Source: a virus
Strand: one strand, 5' to 3'
DNA length: 41,081 nt
Virus record (IMG/VR): IMGVR_UViG_3300047373_000487
Span: 1 to 41,081 of that record
Shown here: positions 17,189 to 24,614 of the stretch, piece after piece
Position numbering within the stretch: the stretch's first letter is position 1
Layout: every line of letters begins with the position of its first letter
Position numbers and translations under genes: made by a program
Notes under the pieces: model-generated
Databases searched by the model: none
Told to the model about the DNA's origin: nothing
Seen by the model: the letters and a program-made list of their open reading frames with translations, nothing else

Positions 17189-19084
17189 CTACTGGCTTGT
17201 GTTCGGCGGTGCTCGGAAAGCCCGTAGTCGATCTTTGTTGTTTTCTGCCACCTTGCTTATTTGCGCTGCTGTGATGGTGGGCGTTTGTCCGACAACTTCT
17301 CTTTTAGCGCTATCTAGCCACTTGTATGGAGCGTCTTTTTGGATAAGGCCGTACAGTGCAATGGCTTCGGCATAATCGGCTGTCGTAAACTCCTTTTGGT
17401 TTTTACCAAAGTATCCTTCCCACGGGGCAAGGTTTTGGGATATGGACTCCTGTGCTTGAGAATAAAGGCGCGTATTACGGTCTTGTGTGTTCGATATGTT
17501 GTAGACATCATCAAAAGAGCTAAAGTCCCCGTCCGTAAATTGCGAAATGAAACCCGGACCATCGCCCCAAATCTCTTGAATAGCGTTTATATTATCCTCT
17601 AATGCCCTGTTAACTCGGGTTTTTGCTAACGCTCGCTTTCTGCCTGCGTTCGTGCTCTGCTCATCTTCTACCGCTCGTATCTGTTCGCTATCCGCGATCT
17701 TTTCGGCTAGTGGCTGCCTACGCAATTCGCCTTCTGCTGACATTGCACCCTTTGCTATATTTGCTTCATTTTGCCTTGCTCTATCTGGTGCGCTGTAACG
17801 CTCGCTTTCTGTCGCTATGGTGTCTATTGCGGCTTTCATACCGTTTCTGTTGTCAATATCGGTGCCGCCTTTTTCATAACTCCGATACGCATCCGTTGAT
17901 TTGGCGAGTAGTGTGCCCAATTTATCCATATCTCCGCCGGATTCTTGAAATGCTCTGGCGTATAGTGTTTCAACGTCCTGCGGTGACACTCCTTGCTCGG
18001 TCAAGACATTTACGTCTTCAACAAACCTAAACATGTTTGCCTGGTATTGATCTGGATTGTTTGCATTTTTTGATTCTTGAACGACTTGATTTACTTGGGC
18101 CGGTGAGAACGCTAACGGAGTAGCGTCTGGATCACTTACTGGTTTTGCTCCAACTGTCAAAGGCACTGTAGACGTTGTGTCCCTGCCTTCCATACGGTTG
18201 TTAACCGCTTGCAAGCCCTCGTTAACACGTTTGTTAAAAGTAAGCTGCTCTTCCATCGCTTCAGGGCGATATCCCTGCTGTCGTGCGCGAGCCATGACTT
18301 CTGGAGGAAGGTTATATTTTTGTTTTGCGTCAACCATAATCGACACATCCTCGCCATTCTGGACTGCCTTTATAGACGAATTGTCCTGAACACCGGGGCG
18401 GGAACGTGCTACGTTTTGCAGAGCAGGGTTGTTATCAAAAAGCGCTTGTACGGCACTCGCGGGATTACCCGCTTGCATTCCTTGCTCGAAGCCTCGAATG
18501 CCCGGAGTGGTGTTTCCGCCACTTCTGCCTTGCCGGTATGCGTCTTGCCCACGGACCTCTTGGGCTGTAGACCGAAGCCCTGTCCTAAAAGATCTGCCCG
18601 TAGGGTCTGTAAAAACCTGATACACCTCTCCCGGCGTCGTCGCTTGCAGTATCCTTTGCTTTGAAGGATTGTCGTCTGGCAACGTGCTCGCATAATCGGC
18701 GGCCCTGTTCATGTAGCCCTGTGTCTCTCGTAGGCTCTCCTCGCTGTCACCGCCGAACTGCGATCCTCTCATGTTAAAGTCAGCAATTAACCCGCCGCGC
18801 AATCTTTCTTGTCTGTCGAAACCCCTGTCTCGGTCATCTATCCTTTGGTTCTCTGCATATCCAGCAGCTTGGGCCGCTCGTTGGGCGTCATACCCCATCT
18901 GCGCTCGACGAGTTAACCCCTCTTGTACTCTCTGTTCTCGACGACTTAACCCCTCTTGCTCTTCACGAAATAGGGCCGCTTCCAAAGCGCGTTGATCTTC
19001 CATAGCTGCACGGTTTTCACGGGCATTTACAAGCCCCATGTAGCCATCAGCTAACGGCCTAAAGTCAAATCCATATCTAGCCAT
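17189..19084 (-). CDS. Internal virion (ejection) protein candidate, 631 aa
   Basis: The protein is almost entirely helical and rich in Arg, Gln, Glu and Ala. An imperfect internal repeat in the first 65 residues (EGLSRREQRVQ, EGLTRRAQMG) is visible also in the DNA around 18908-18957. There is no signal peptide, membrane segment or enzymatic motif. Size and position, between two small Gly/Ala-rich proteins and the 2080-residue giant, match the T7 gp15-like or P22 ejection-protein slot. The start has an AGGTGA site inside a partial copy of the regulatory dyad (ATAGGT followed by GATAT). Ejection function is inferred from synteny and composition. Confidence 0.7.
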   Translation of the reverse strand: MARYGFDFRPLADGYMGLVNARENRAAMEDQRALEAALFREEQEGLSRREQRVQEGLTRRAQMGYDAQRAAQAAGYAENQRIDDRDRGFDRQERLRGGLIADFNMRGSQFGGDSEESLRETQGYMNRAADYASTLPDDNPSKQRILQATTPGEVYQVFTDPTGRSFRTGLRSTAQEVRGQDAYRQGRSGGNTTPGIRGFEQGMQAGNPASAVQALFDNNPALQNVARSRPGVQDNSSIKAVQNGEDVSIMVDAKQKYNLPPEVMARARQQGYRPEAMEEQLTFNKRVNEGLQAVNNRMEGRDTTSTVPLTVGAKPVSDPDATPLAFSPAQVNQVVQESKNANNPDQYQANMFRFVEDVNVLTEQGVSPQDVETLYARAFQESGGDMDKLGTLLAKSTDAYRSYEKGGTDIDNRNGMKAAIDTIATESERYSAPDRARQNEANIAKGAMSAEGELRRQPLAEKIADSEQIRAVEDEQSTNAGRKRALAKTRVNRALEDNINAIQEIWGDGPGFISQFTDGDFSSFDDVYNISNTQDRNTRLYSQAQESISQNLAPWEGYFGKNQKEFTTADYAEAIALYGLIQKDAPYKWLDSAKREVVGQTPTITAAQISKVAENNKDRLRAFRAPPNTSQ

Positions 19085-19091
19085 ATATCAC

Positions 19092-19868
19092 CTATATAAA
19101 TGCGAGCATGAGTGCGGTTGCCGCTAAAGACCCCACCGTACCGATTGTATTAGCGCGTCGAGCGGATTGAGCTTGGCTAACTGCGTTTTGCCTATTTACC
19201 TGACTATTCGCGGCTTCGCCTAAGCCACCCATTGCGTTGCCTTGTACACCTCTGAAGTAATTGACCAAACCCTGCCTAACTTCTGTATCGCGCTGGTTCT
19301 GGTCAATTCGTGCGTTGTTAATTAACCCAGCAGTCGCAGTGGCGTCACCCATCTTGGCTTTGCGATCCACTTCAGATTGTTGAAAAGCGGTCAGCCCACC
19401 GTATCGAGACGCCATCCTATTGGCACGTTTACCTGCACCGCCCATTGCACTTTGGGCCGCGTCCCGCGCAGTTTGTACAATCTTGCCGTCGCCTAGCGAG
19501 CCGATCATTTGATCTTCTAAAGGGCCGTAGAGCCGGTTGCGAAAATCATTCTCACCACGAAGAATTTGCCCCATAGCGGCATCGGGATCGTTCGGGTTTA
19601 TGTAGCCCGGTTGAAATCCATACCTAGAGGCCAGTCCACCAGCGCCTTGCGTTCTGCTCGCGGGGTCTAGCGCGGCACCTGTGTAGCCGGTGTTGTATTG
19701 CCCTAGGCCGCGCCAGCCCCGACCGCCACCGCCCGGTCCAAGTCCCGGTCCGATGAACCCTCCAGCGCCGTCCATCATGATCTCACGGGCTTGATTGTCG
19801 TATGGGCGATTACCGTTTTGGATATTCGGTATGCCTTCACCGTCTTGCTGTGTGTAGTAATAAGGCAT
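19092..19868 (-). CDS. Internal virion protein candidate, 258 aa
   Basis: The N-terminal 75 residues are Gly/Tyr/Asn-rich and probably disordered (GPGLGPGGGGRGWRGLGQ). Residues 120-240 are Ala/Gln/Arg-rich helix, and the last 18 residues are hydrophobic (TVGSLAATALMLAFI), which suggests a membrane-active tail. This resembles small ejection proteins (T7 gp14-like) that insert in the host envelope. The ATG overlaps the preceding stop by one base. No family assignment beyond this is possible. Confidence 0.65.
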   Translation of the reverse strand: MPYYYTQQDGEGIPNIQNGNRPYDNQAREIMMDGAGGFIGPGLGPGGGGRGWRGLGQYNTGYTGAALDPASRTQGAGGLASRYGFQPGYINPNDPDAAMGQILRGENDFRNRLYGPLEDQMIGSLGDGKIVQTARDAAQSAMGGAGKRANRMASRYGGLTAFQQSEVDRKAKMGDATATAGLINNARIDQNQRDTEVRQGLVNYFRGVQGNAMGGLGEAANSQVNRQNAVSQAQSARRANTIGTVGSLAATALMLAFI

Positions 19869-20560
19869 TAGGCGTACCTCTGGCTGTTGTCGTACACCGT
19901 TGTGGCTGGGAGAAATCCATCGCCGTCGTATTCGTAGGAGCCCTCGTAACTTGAAGCTTCAGATTCCTCGGTGTAATTCTTTTGTTTTCTGTCATCCCAT
20001 TTTTTCATACCAATCTGTAACCCTGCATTAGCGATATCTCCAAACGCCTGCGCTCGTGCAGCGTTTTCCCGCTGTTTGTTGGCGAAGCTTGTCATCACCC
20101 TAGAGTTGCCGCGTCTTGCCGCTGAAGCCAAACCTGAGTACATGTTGCCTGCTTGCTTCGCGCCTGATTGCAAAGAGTTAATCCGCTGGGCATCTTGGAT
20201 ATTGCGACCTTGAATTGCGCCACTTACTTTTGCTTGCGCTGCGCCAGTTTGAGCAGCGGCGGAAGTATCGGTCATGGGCAGCATGTTTGATGAAGAGCGT
20301 AGCCCTTGCCCACTTCTAAGTGCCGCTTTGCGAGCAAGATGTTGCGCCCCGACTTCTGCTTGAGCGACATCTGCGGATGCTCGACCGCCAAGTAACGATT
20401 GTCGAGCGCGAAGGACATTTGGGTCCATGCTTTCTTCGACAGCAAATGCCTCCAATGGAGCGCCTTTCGCCGCCCAACGTTGGTAATCCGCAGCGCTAAT
20501 TGAAGCTAACGCTATTTCCTGAGACGAAGGGCCCGGATCTTTTGGCTTGCTTCCACACAT
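19868..20560 (-). CDS. Internal virion protein candidate, 230 aa
   Basis: The protein starts MCGSKPKDPGPSSQEIALAS, a short Cys/Gly/Pro opening seen at the start of small internal virion proteins of several podoviruses. It continues with Ala/Gln/Ser/Arg-rich helix (residues 45-185) and ends in an acidic, Tyr-rich tail (EESEASSYEGSYEYDGDG). The start shares one base with the TAA of the M15 peptidase gene (TAATG). The ejection-protein role is inferred from composition and from synteny with the 258-, 631- and 2080-residue genes that follow. Confidence 0.65.
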   Translation of the reverse strand: MCGSKPKDPGPSSQEIALASISAADYQRWAAKGAPLEAFAVEESMDPNVLRARQSLLGGRASADVAQAEVGAQHLARKAALRSGQGLRSSSNMLPMTDTSAAAQTGAAQAKVSGAIQGRNIQDAQRINSLQSGAKQAGNMYSGLASAARRGNSRVMTSFANKQRENAARAQAFGDIANAGLQIGMKKWDDRKQKNYTEESEASSYEGSYEYDGDGFLPATTVYDNSQRYA

Positions 20561-20934
20561 TAGACTTGTCCTCTATAGGGTTCTGATCGCATATCCAAAT
20601 GCACCCATCCGGGGTACAAAATTACACCGTACTTGTCTGGAAACGCGTTATCTAAATGGTCGTAGATTTCTGATGGGTCCACGCCGATCATCATAAAATC
20701 TGCGGCAATACCGAGCATGTGCTTGCTTCGTTTTGCTCCCCCGACTGCTTGATTGTGTTGCGGGCAACGGCAAGCACTTGTAACTACTAACGGTTTCGCT
20801 TCTTTATAATTGACCTCAAACCGGTCACGTACTTCTTGTAAAATTTCAACCAAGGCGTGATCTGCCGCAGCAAAACCGCACCCACATTTGCACTCAAACT
20901 CACTTCGGCTAAGGTTTCTAGTTAGATCACCCAT
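20560..20934 (-). CDS. M15 family zinc peptidase, putative endolysin
   Basis: This 124-residue protein has the M15_3 signature. A Cys-rich N-terminus (FECKCGCG, residues 13-20) is followed by SKHMLGIAAD with zinc ligands H72 and D79, and by GWVHLD with the third ligand H112. The family cleaves D-Ala-D-Ala or L-Ala-D-Glu bonds in peptidoglycan. There is no signal peptide, so the protein would need the holin (4402-4785) to reach the wall, or it might be a virion-associated lysin, since it lies next to the ejection genes. It overlaps the acetyltransferase gene by 8 bases and the next virion gene by one base. Family confidence is high; the choice between endolysin and virion lysin is open. Confidence 0.85.
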   Translation of the reverse strand: MGDLTRNLSRSEFECKCGCGFAAADHALVEILQEVRDRFEVNYKEAKPLVVTSACRCPQHNQAVGGAKRSKHMLGIAADFMMIGVDPSEIYDHLDNAFPDKYGVILYPGWVHLDMRSEPYRGQV

Positions 20935-21379
20935 GTTTGTGATATACCTCGCCAGCTTTTTTGAAGCCGTGTCGCTTCATTAATTGAGTATGCGCGGCTC
21001 CTGTGAGCCCTGTAGTCGTTCCCGCCCATATGCGCTTTGCATCTTTCGTTTCTGCCCACGCTATAAACGCTTCGATTAACTTGGACCCCGCATCTCCACC
21101 ACGCAGTTCAGGTAACGTAAACAAAATCTCCTCGTGCGCGTGTAGTTCTAGTCCCATAACAGCGGGGGTCACAACGCCAAGGAGCGCTCCACAAATGCCG
21201 TCTTCATTTTTCGCAATCAGGCAACACTTGTTTTCATCGTGTATGTGACTGTAGACAAAAGCGCCTGCTTCTCTTTTTATAAAAGGAACATCGCGGTAGA
21301 TGGGGGACTCGGAGTGCATTACTTCGCCTCCTGCAACTAGATCCCAAATGTCATCTTCCGTCGCTCTATAAACCTCCAT
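20927..21379 (-). CDS. GNAT family N-acetyltransferase
   Basis: I chose the ATG at 21379 (150 residues, start MEVYRATEDDIW), which overlaps the previous gene by 14 bases; an ATG at 21412 would add 11 residues. The GNAT acetyl-CoA loop is visible as LRGGDAGSK at residues 92-100, followed by a helix and a TTGLTGAAHTQLMKRHGF segment typical of motif B. Such acetyltransferases are common in the structural region of phages and may modify virion or host proteins; the substrate is unknown. It is embedded between a tail-adaptor gene and the M15 peptidase in a coupled operon. Confidence 0.8.
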   Translation of the reverse strand: MEVYRATEDDIWDLVAGGEVMHSESPIYRDVPFIKREAGAFVYSHIHDENKCCLIAKNEDGICGALLGVVTPAVMGLELHAHEEILFTLPELRGGDAGSKLIEAFIAWAETKDAKRIWAGTTTGLTGAAHTQLMKRHGFKKAGEVYHKHG

Positions 21380-22007
21380 AACTAACGATTCTTCTTTTAG
21401 GGGTATTGTCATTGTTTGCCTGCGATGAAGCTTGAGCGATGCCAGTCAGAAACATGGCTCCGTGTTGGCTTCCTTGTTGGGGGTTATACCAAGGTGCGCT
21501 TGCTATCGTTAATAGCTTGAAAATTGCGCCATCGACGATCGTTTGGTAATAACGATCTATAAACACATCACTTACACCAGTTGCGGTAAGTGTTGGTTTT
21601 AACGCCACTTCACCAATTAAACCGGGCGAGCTATACGCTTTTTCGGCTTTTGGGGAAATGATGATGTTGTTAAGTTCTTCAGTAGACCTTAAATAATATT
21701 TAGGGGTGCCGACTCTTGTTCGCCACTGAGGATCGCGGTCATTCTCCAAGGTAACGGAGGATGCCTCTAAAGTAGTTTTCCCAAGAGTTAGCTTTATAAC
21801 TTTGTGTAAAGAAGTGCCGACTGGTACGTCAATCTCGATGTCATTAGCGTTAATGCCGACCCCTTGATTTTCGATTGTGAACCGATAACAGTCAGCTTTT
21901 TCGCATAGATCGCGGACAGCCTGCCTAACCGTCCGAATAATCGTCGGGTTAGGGCAGTCTGGTGCTGCAGCTAAAACCTCTGGAACAAAATCAGAGAATT
22001 CAGCCAT
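21366..22007 (-). CDS. Head-tail adaptor/tail-associated protein, 213 aa
   Basis: The protein begins MAEFSDFVPEVLAAAPDCPN, followed by a helix (TIIRTVRQAVRDLCEKA) and a beta-rich body that ends in a segment WYNPQQGSQHGAMFLTGIAQASS. This helix-then-beta arrangement, close after the capsid gene, is usual for connector or tail proteins of N4 gp56-type podoviruses. The start overlaps the preceding stop by one base (TAATG). I cannot separate adaptor from tail-tube-like roles on sequence alone. Confidence 0.65.
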   Translation of the reverse strand: MAEFSDFVPEVLAAAPDCPNPTIIRTVRQAVRDLCEKADCYRFTIENQGVGINANDIEIDVPVGTSLHKVIKLTLGKTTLEASSVTLENDRDPQWRTRVGTPKYYLRSTEELNNIIISPKAEKAYSSPGLIGEVALKPTLTATGVSDVFIDRYYQTIVDGAIFKLLTIASAPWYNPQQGSQHGAMFLTGIAQASSQANNDNTPKRRIVSYGGL

Positions 22008-22702
22008 TACCGCATCGCTCTACTCGTATCCCATCGACCGGTCTCGTCCATGTTAGGAGTAACAATTTGCTCTACTTGAACACGGTTGCCCAAGCTATTG
22101 TTGTAGGCGGTGTAGTGGTTGGTAGCACGTTGCGCGTTACCAGCGTAGTCCGAGTCTTTGGAGTAAGCTCGGTAAAGCATGTAATCCAATATTACGTTTC
22201 CGTAAATATCATTTAACGTTATCGGATCAGTAGTAGCTGCCAGATCAGAGGGGGCAGAAGAGTACGAAATCTCCAATGCAGCGTCTCCGCTGGAAGCCGC
22301 TAAAGCAGGTGGGTAGACGTAGTACACATCGGGGTTATCCTCATCAAAGATGTAATGGATAATCGTGTCCGACGCTGCTGCGCTATGCCAAGTGGGGTTT
22401 TCTGAATCCAAGATATTTCGATCTACGCGTCGTACTGATGCGCCTGTCGAATCTTGTGCCCCCGTGTTTCGAATAATTGAAAGTAGGGTTAATCCGCCTG
22501 CTGGCAAACTTTGCTTGCTGCCTGCTGCTAGATCACTGGAAGCAACGACTGAATTAGAGTTTGGCTTAATCAGAACGATTTCTCGTTGAGCGTCGTTAAT
22601 CCAACCCAATAATTCGGCGTCGAGCCACCGAGTACCACCCGTTGTGGTGTCTTGTAAAATGCGGCGAGCTTTGTCGATCAACTCCGCGCCTGTGATAGCC
22701 AT
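22007..22702 (-). CDS. Head-tail adaptor (gp4-like/DUF6682-like), 231 aa
   Basis: The N-terminal part (MAITGAELIDKARRILQDTT, then TRWLDAELLGWINDAQREIV, residues 25-44) is the recognisable pattern of phage adaptor proteins of the DUF6682/gp4-like type. Further on, a DIYGNVILDYMLYRAYSKDSDYAGNAQRATNHY segment (split here over about residues 165-197) forms the second helical part. The expected role is to attach to the portal ring and start the tail. The gene follows a 120-residue protein after 18 bases and has a GGAG site upstream. Family recognition is from memory of the pattern. Confidence 0.7.
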   Translation of the reverse strand: MAITGAELIDKARRILQDTTTGGTRWLDAELLGWINDAQREIVLIKPNSNSVVASSDLAAGSKQSLPAGGLTLLSIIRNTGAQDSTGASVRRVDRNILDSENPTWHSAAASDTIIHYIFDEDNPDVYYVYPPALAASSGDAALEISYSSAPSDLAATTDPITLNDIYGNVILDYMLYRAYSKDSDYAGNAQRATNHYTAYNNSLGNRVQVEQIVTPNMDETGRWDTSRAMR

Positions 22703-22720
22703 CGGCTTCTCCTCAATAAA

Positions 22721-23083
22721 TTAAGATTGCGCCAACTCCCTCATAGCTCTATCACGCATTTCTACCGTTGCATCAGGGACTGCCTTTTTAACGACAGTCA
22801 TTTTTGGAGATCCATCTACAGATAACTGCTTGCGGTCTCCTTCTTCAAAAACACCTTGGACGGTCGCTTTGACTTCTTCGTATATAAGCTCCTCTGGAGG
22901 AGTCTCAGTTACGATCTGAAAGCTTGGCTCTTTTGCCTTACTGACCAGCTTCGCACCTTGCGCAAGCGCAAGCCGGAATAAGTCGTCGTTAGGGGGCGTT
23001 TTTGGTATCCCTGCGGTCAAACGCATAACGGTGCCGTTTAAAGAAGCAACGCGGATGTCTTTATCGCTAATAAGTTCTTGCAT
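22721..23083 (-). CDS. Hypothetical protein downstream of capsid gene, 120 aa
   Basis: I chose the ATG at 23083 (MQELISDKDIRVASLNGTV); a TTG six bases earlier is possible. The protein is small, acidic-to-neutral and without membrane segments. The opening (residues 1-40) contains a strand-rich DIRVASLNGTVMRLTAG, followed by helices. Similar small proteins between capsid and adaptor genes in phages are often head-completion or decoration factors, but no homology can be claimed. A strong hairpin (23109-23126) lies between it and the capsid gene, so it may be expressed at a lower level than capsid. Confidence 0.6.
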   Translation of the reverse strand: MQELISDKDIRVASLNGTVMRLTAGIPKTPPNDDLFRLALAQGAKLVSKAKEPSFQIVTETPPEELIYEEVKATVQGVFEEGDRKQLSVDGSPKMTVVKKAVPDATVEMRDRAMRELAQS

Positions 23084-23108
23084 ACTCAACTCAGTAATGG
23101 GGGGTTAA

Positions 23109-23126
23109 CCCTCCCCGAAGGGAGGG
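23109..23126 (-). terminator. UUCG-capped hairpin after major capsid gene
   Basis: In the minus-strand RNA, CCCTCCC and GGGAGGG form seven G/C pairs closed by a C(UUCG)G tetraloop, 12 bases after the capsid stop codon. No long U-run follows (UUAACC), so it may be a weak terminator or an mRNA 3'-end stabiliser rather than a full stop. The position after the most highly expressed late gene is typical. Confidence 0.65.
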
Positions 23127-23137
23127 GCTTACTTCAT

Positions 23138-24253
23138 TTAGCTAGAGAGATAATCAAGACGGAGTACGCCAAAGTCTTCAGTAGAACCGCTATAAATAGA
23201 GTTAAACTGAGGCTTCAGGAAGCCCATCATCTTGCCGACTGAGATACCAGTTTGGTTCTCATAATCGAACATATCTTCATCGTAGTAGGCGTTACCGATA
23301 TCAGCCATGCCGAGCGCTTGAGCGCCGCACATCAGAGCTGCACATCCGTTTTCAGTACCTGTCGCGCCCCACTTGTTACCGCTGGTAAGACCAGAAGTGT
23401 TGGGTACATGACGGAACTCGTGGATGACCAAGCCATCAACCATTGTGCTAGAAGTACCAGCGAACAATTCGTTTGACTTAGATCGAGGAGCCGCGTTTCG
23501 AACGTTAGAAATGTAGTCATTGTCGAGTTTGAGGTCGGCCATAACTTGAGGCGTTACAAACACATGGAACACTTCTTCGCCAGCACCGGTTTTAATACCG
23601 CGCACGTAACGGTCTTTAGCCAAAGCTTTCGCTCGAACCAAAGATTCGTAAGTGATCTTTAGGTGTCCGTCAGCCGTTGTATCGCCAGCGTCCCAACCAG
23701 ATGCAGTGTTTTTGAAATGACGGTCAGCAGAAGGTGCTGCTACGTCAGCAGCGAATTCCAAATCGCCCAAGTTTGCGCCAGTAGACAATACAGCGCGAGC
23801 GCCGCCATTGTTCTTCTGAGTGTACGCAATACCCGCCAAAGTGAGGAAAGCTACCTGATCCATACGATCAGCCATCCAGTAAGCCAAAACATCACGAGAT
23901 GTTTCACGGAAGTTTACGATTGATTTTTGATCCGCTAACCGGCCAGCAATGCGGTTTGCATTTCTGAGTTGGTCAATTCGGATTACTTTATCGTAGCTGT
24001 TGATCGCTTCTTCAGCACCCTCAAGAGTGTAGTCTCCGACGATACCGTCACCAGTAAGGTCTGCGATCAAAGTGATTACGGCGCGAGCGCCTTTTTCGGA
24101 TTTTTTAAGTTCTGTTACGCGCTGAACCATTGAGTTCGCGCCCGAGCCAGCAAATTGGTTAATAAAGCTGTTGTTACGGGCCATCCGCCAGAAGTCTAAG
24201 CTCCATGCGGTTTTCTGCTCAGAGGTTAGCGCAGCAAAATTAGTAAGTGCCAT
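23138..24253 (-). CDS. Major capsid protein, N4 gp56 family
   Basis: This 371-residue protein has the N4 gp56 (DUF4043-type) character. The N-terminus is MALTNFAALTSEQKTAWSLD, then NNSFINQFAG, a GAEEAINSYDKVIRIDQLRN strand-helix segment near residues 75-98, and RDVLAYWMADRMDQVAFLTL. The C-terminal half carries EVFHVFVTPQVMADLKLD and a GALALGMADIG-like region (GAQALGMADIGNAYY). It forms the HK97-fold icosahedral shell. The start has a GGAGG site. The gene is separated from the scaffold by 361 bases with a 30-residue peptide gene, hairpins and a symmetrical regulatory dyad, which suggests its own promoter and high expression. Length fits the family (about 370-410). Confidence 0.85.
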   Translation of the reverse strand: MALTNFAALTSEQKTAWSLDFWRMARNNSFINQFAGSGANSMVQRVTELKKSEKGARAVITLIADLTGDGIVGDYTLEGAEEAINSYDKVIRIDQLRNANRIAGRLADQKSIVNFRETSRDVLAYWMADRMDQVAFLTLAGIAYTQKNNGGARAVLSTGANLGDLEFAADVAAPSADRHFKNTASGWDAGDTTADGHLKITYESLVRAKALAKDRYVRGIKTGAGEEVFHVFVTPQVMADLKLDNDYISNVRNAAPRSKSNELFAGTSSTMVDGLVIHEFRHVPNTSGLTSGNKWGATGTENGCAALMCGAQALGMADIGNAYYDEDMFDYENQTGISVGKMMGFLKPQFNSIYSGSTEDFGVLRLDYLSS

Positions 24254-24287
24254 GAGTGGCCTCCATCAAATTAATTTTAGTCTGCGT

Positions 24288-24306
24288 GATCGCATTCGGA
24301 GCGATC
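24288..24306 (-). promoter_or_regulatory. Hairpin in capsid mRNA leader
   Basis: GATCGC and GCGATC form a perfect six-pair stem around a seven-base loop, ending about 35 bases before the capsid ATG. It lies in a 147-base leader between the dyad at 24401 and the start, which has no gene. It may protect the 5' end of the capsid mRNA or tune translation; this is inference. Confidence 0.4.
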
Positions 24307-24400
24307 TACCTACCGTCAGCTATTCGGCGCTGAAACCAAGGCCCGGCTATATGTCAGTCGGTCAACATAGCGTTTTCGTAGTTCTCACGATCTCTCAATT

Positions 24401-24415
24401 ATAGGCAACGCCTAT
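24401..24415 (-). promoter_or_regulatory. Perfect dyad and -10 box, candidate capsid promoter
   Basis: ATAGGC, three bases, GCCTAT is a perfect 15-bp palindrome and a member of the dyad family. On the minus strand an exact TATAAT (24414-24419) overlaps its upstream edge, but no good -35 box is seen 16-18 bases further. The site lies 147 bases upstream of the capsid ATG, with no gene between, so a capsid-specific transcript could start here. Confidence 0.5.
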
Positions 24416-24430
24416 TATATAAGCAAGTAT

Positions 24431-24523
24431 TTAATACCCCTTCGATTTTGTCGGTTTTGGCTTCGGTTTACGCTTTGTGCCGCTCGCGTTCAAAGTACAT
24501 TTTTTGTTTTTTCCTACGTGCAT
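24431..24523 (-). CDS. Lysine-rich 30-aa peptide between scaffold and capsid
   Basis: An ATG at 24523 with a strong AAGGAGA ribosome binding site seven bases upstream opens a 30-codon frame ending in TAA. The peptide starts MHVGKNKKCTLNASG and ends in a Lys-Pro repeat (KPKPKPTKSK), giving about ten positive charges and one cysteine. It has no match I recognise. Its position exactly between scaffold and capsid genes suggests a role with DNA or the acidic scaffold. The RBS strength is the main support for it being real. Confidence 0.55.
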   Translation of the reverse strand: MHVGKNKKCTLNASGTKRKPKPKPTKSKGY

Positions 24524-24548
24524 CGTTCTTTCTCCTTTATGAATAGGT

Positions 24549-24598
24549 GGAGGAAGGGGCCGAAGCCCCCACCTCCGTCGCGGAGACCCCCTCTCCGC
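24549..24598 (-). terminator. Two tandem strong hairpins after scaffold gene
   Basis: In the minus-strand RNA the first hairpin (24580-24598) pairs GCGGAGA with TCTCCGC around five G bases. The second (24549-24576) pairs GGAGG and GGGGC with CCTCC and GCCCC around a UUCG tetraloop, with one mismatch. They start 17 bases after the scaffold stop. No U-run follows either, so rather than simple terminators they may act as partial terminators or RNA-processing barriers that separate scaffold from capsid expression. Confidence 0.6.
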
Positions 24599-24614
24599 AA
24601 ACTGAAACCACCTT

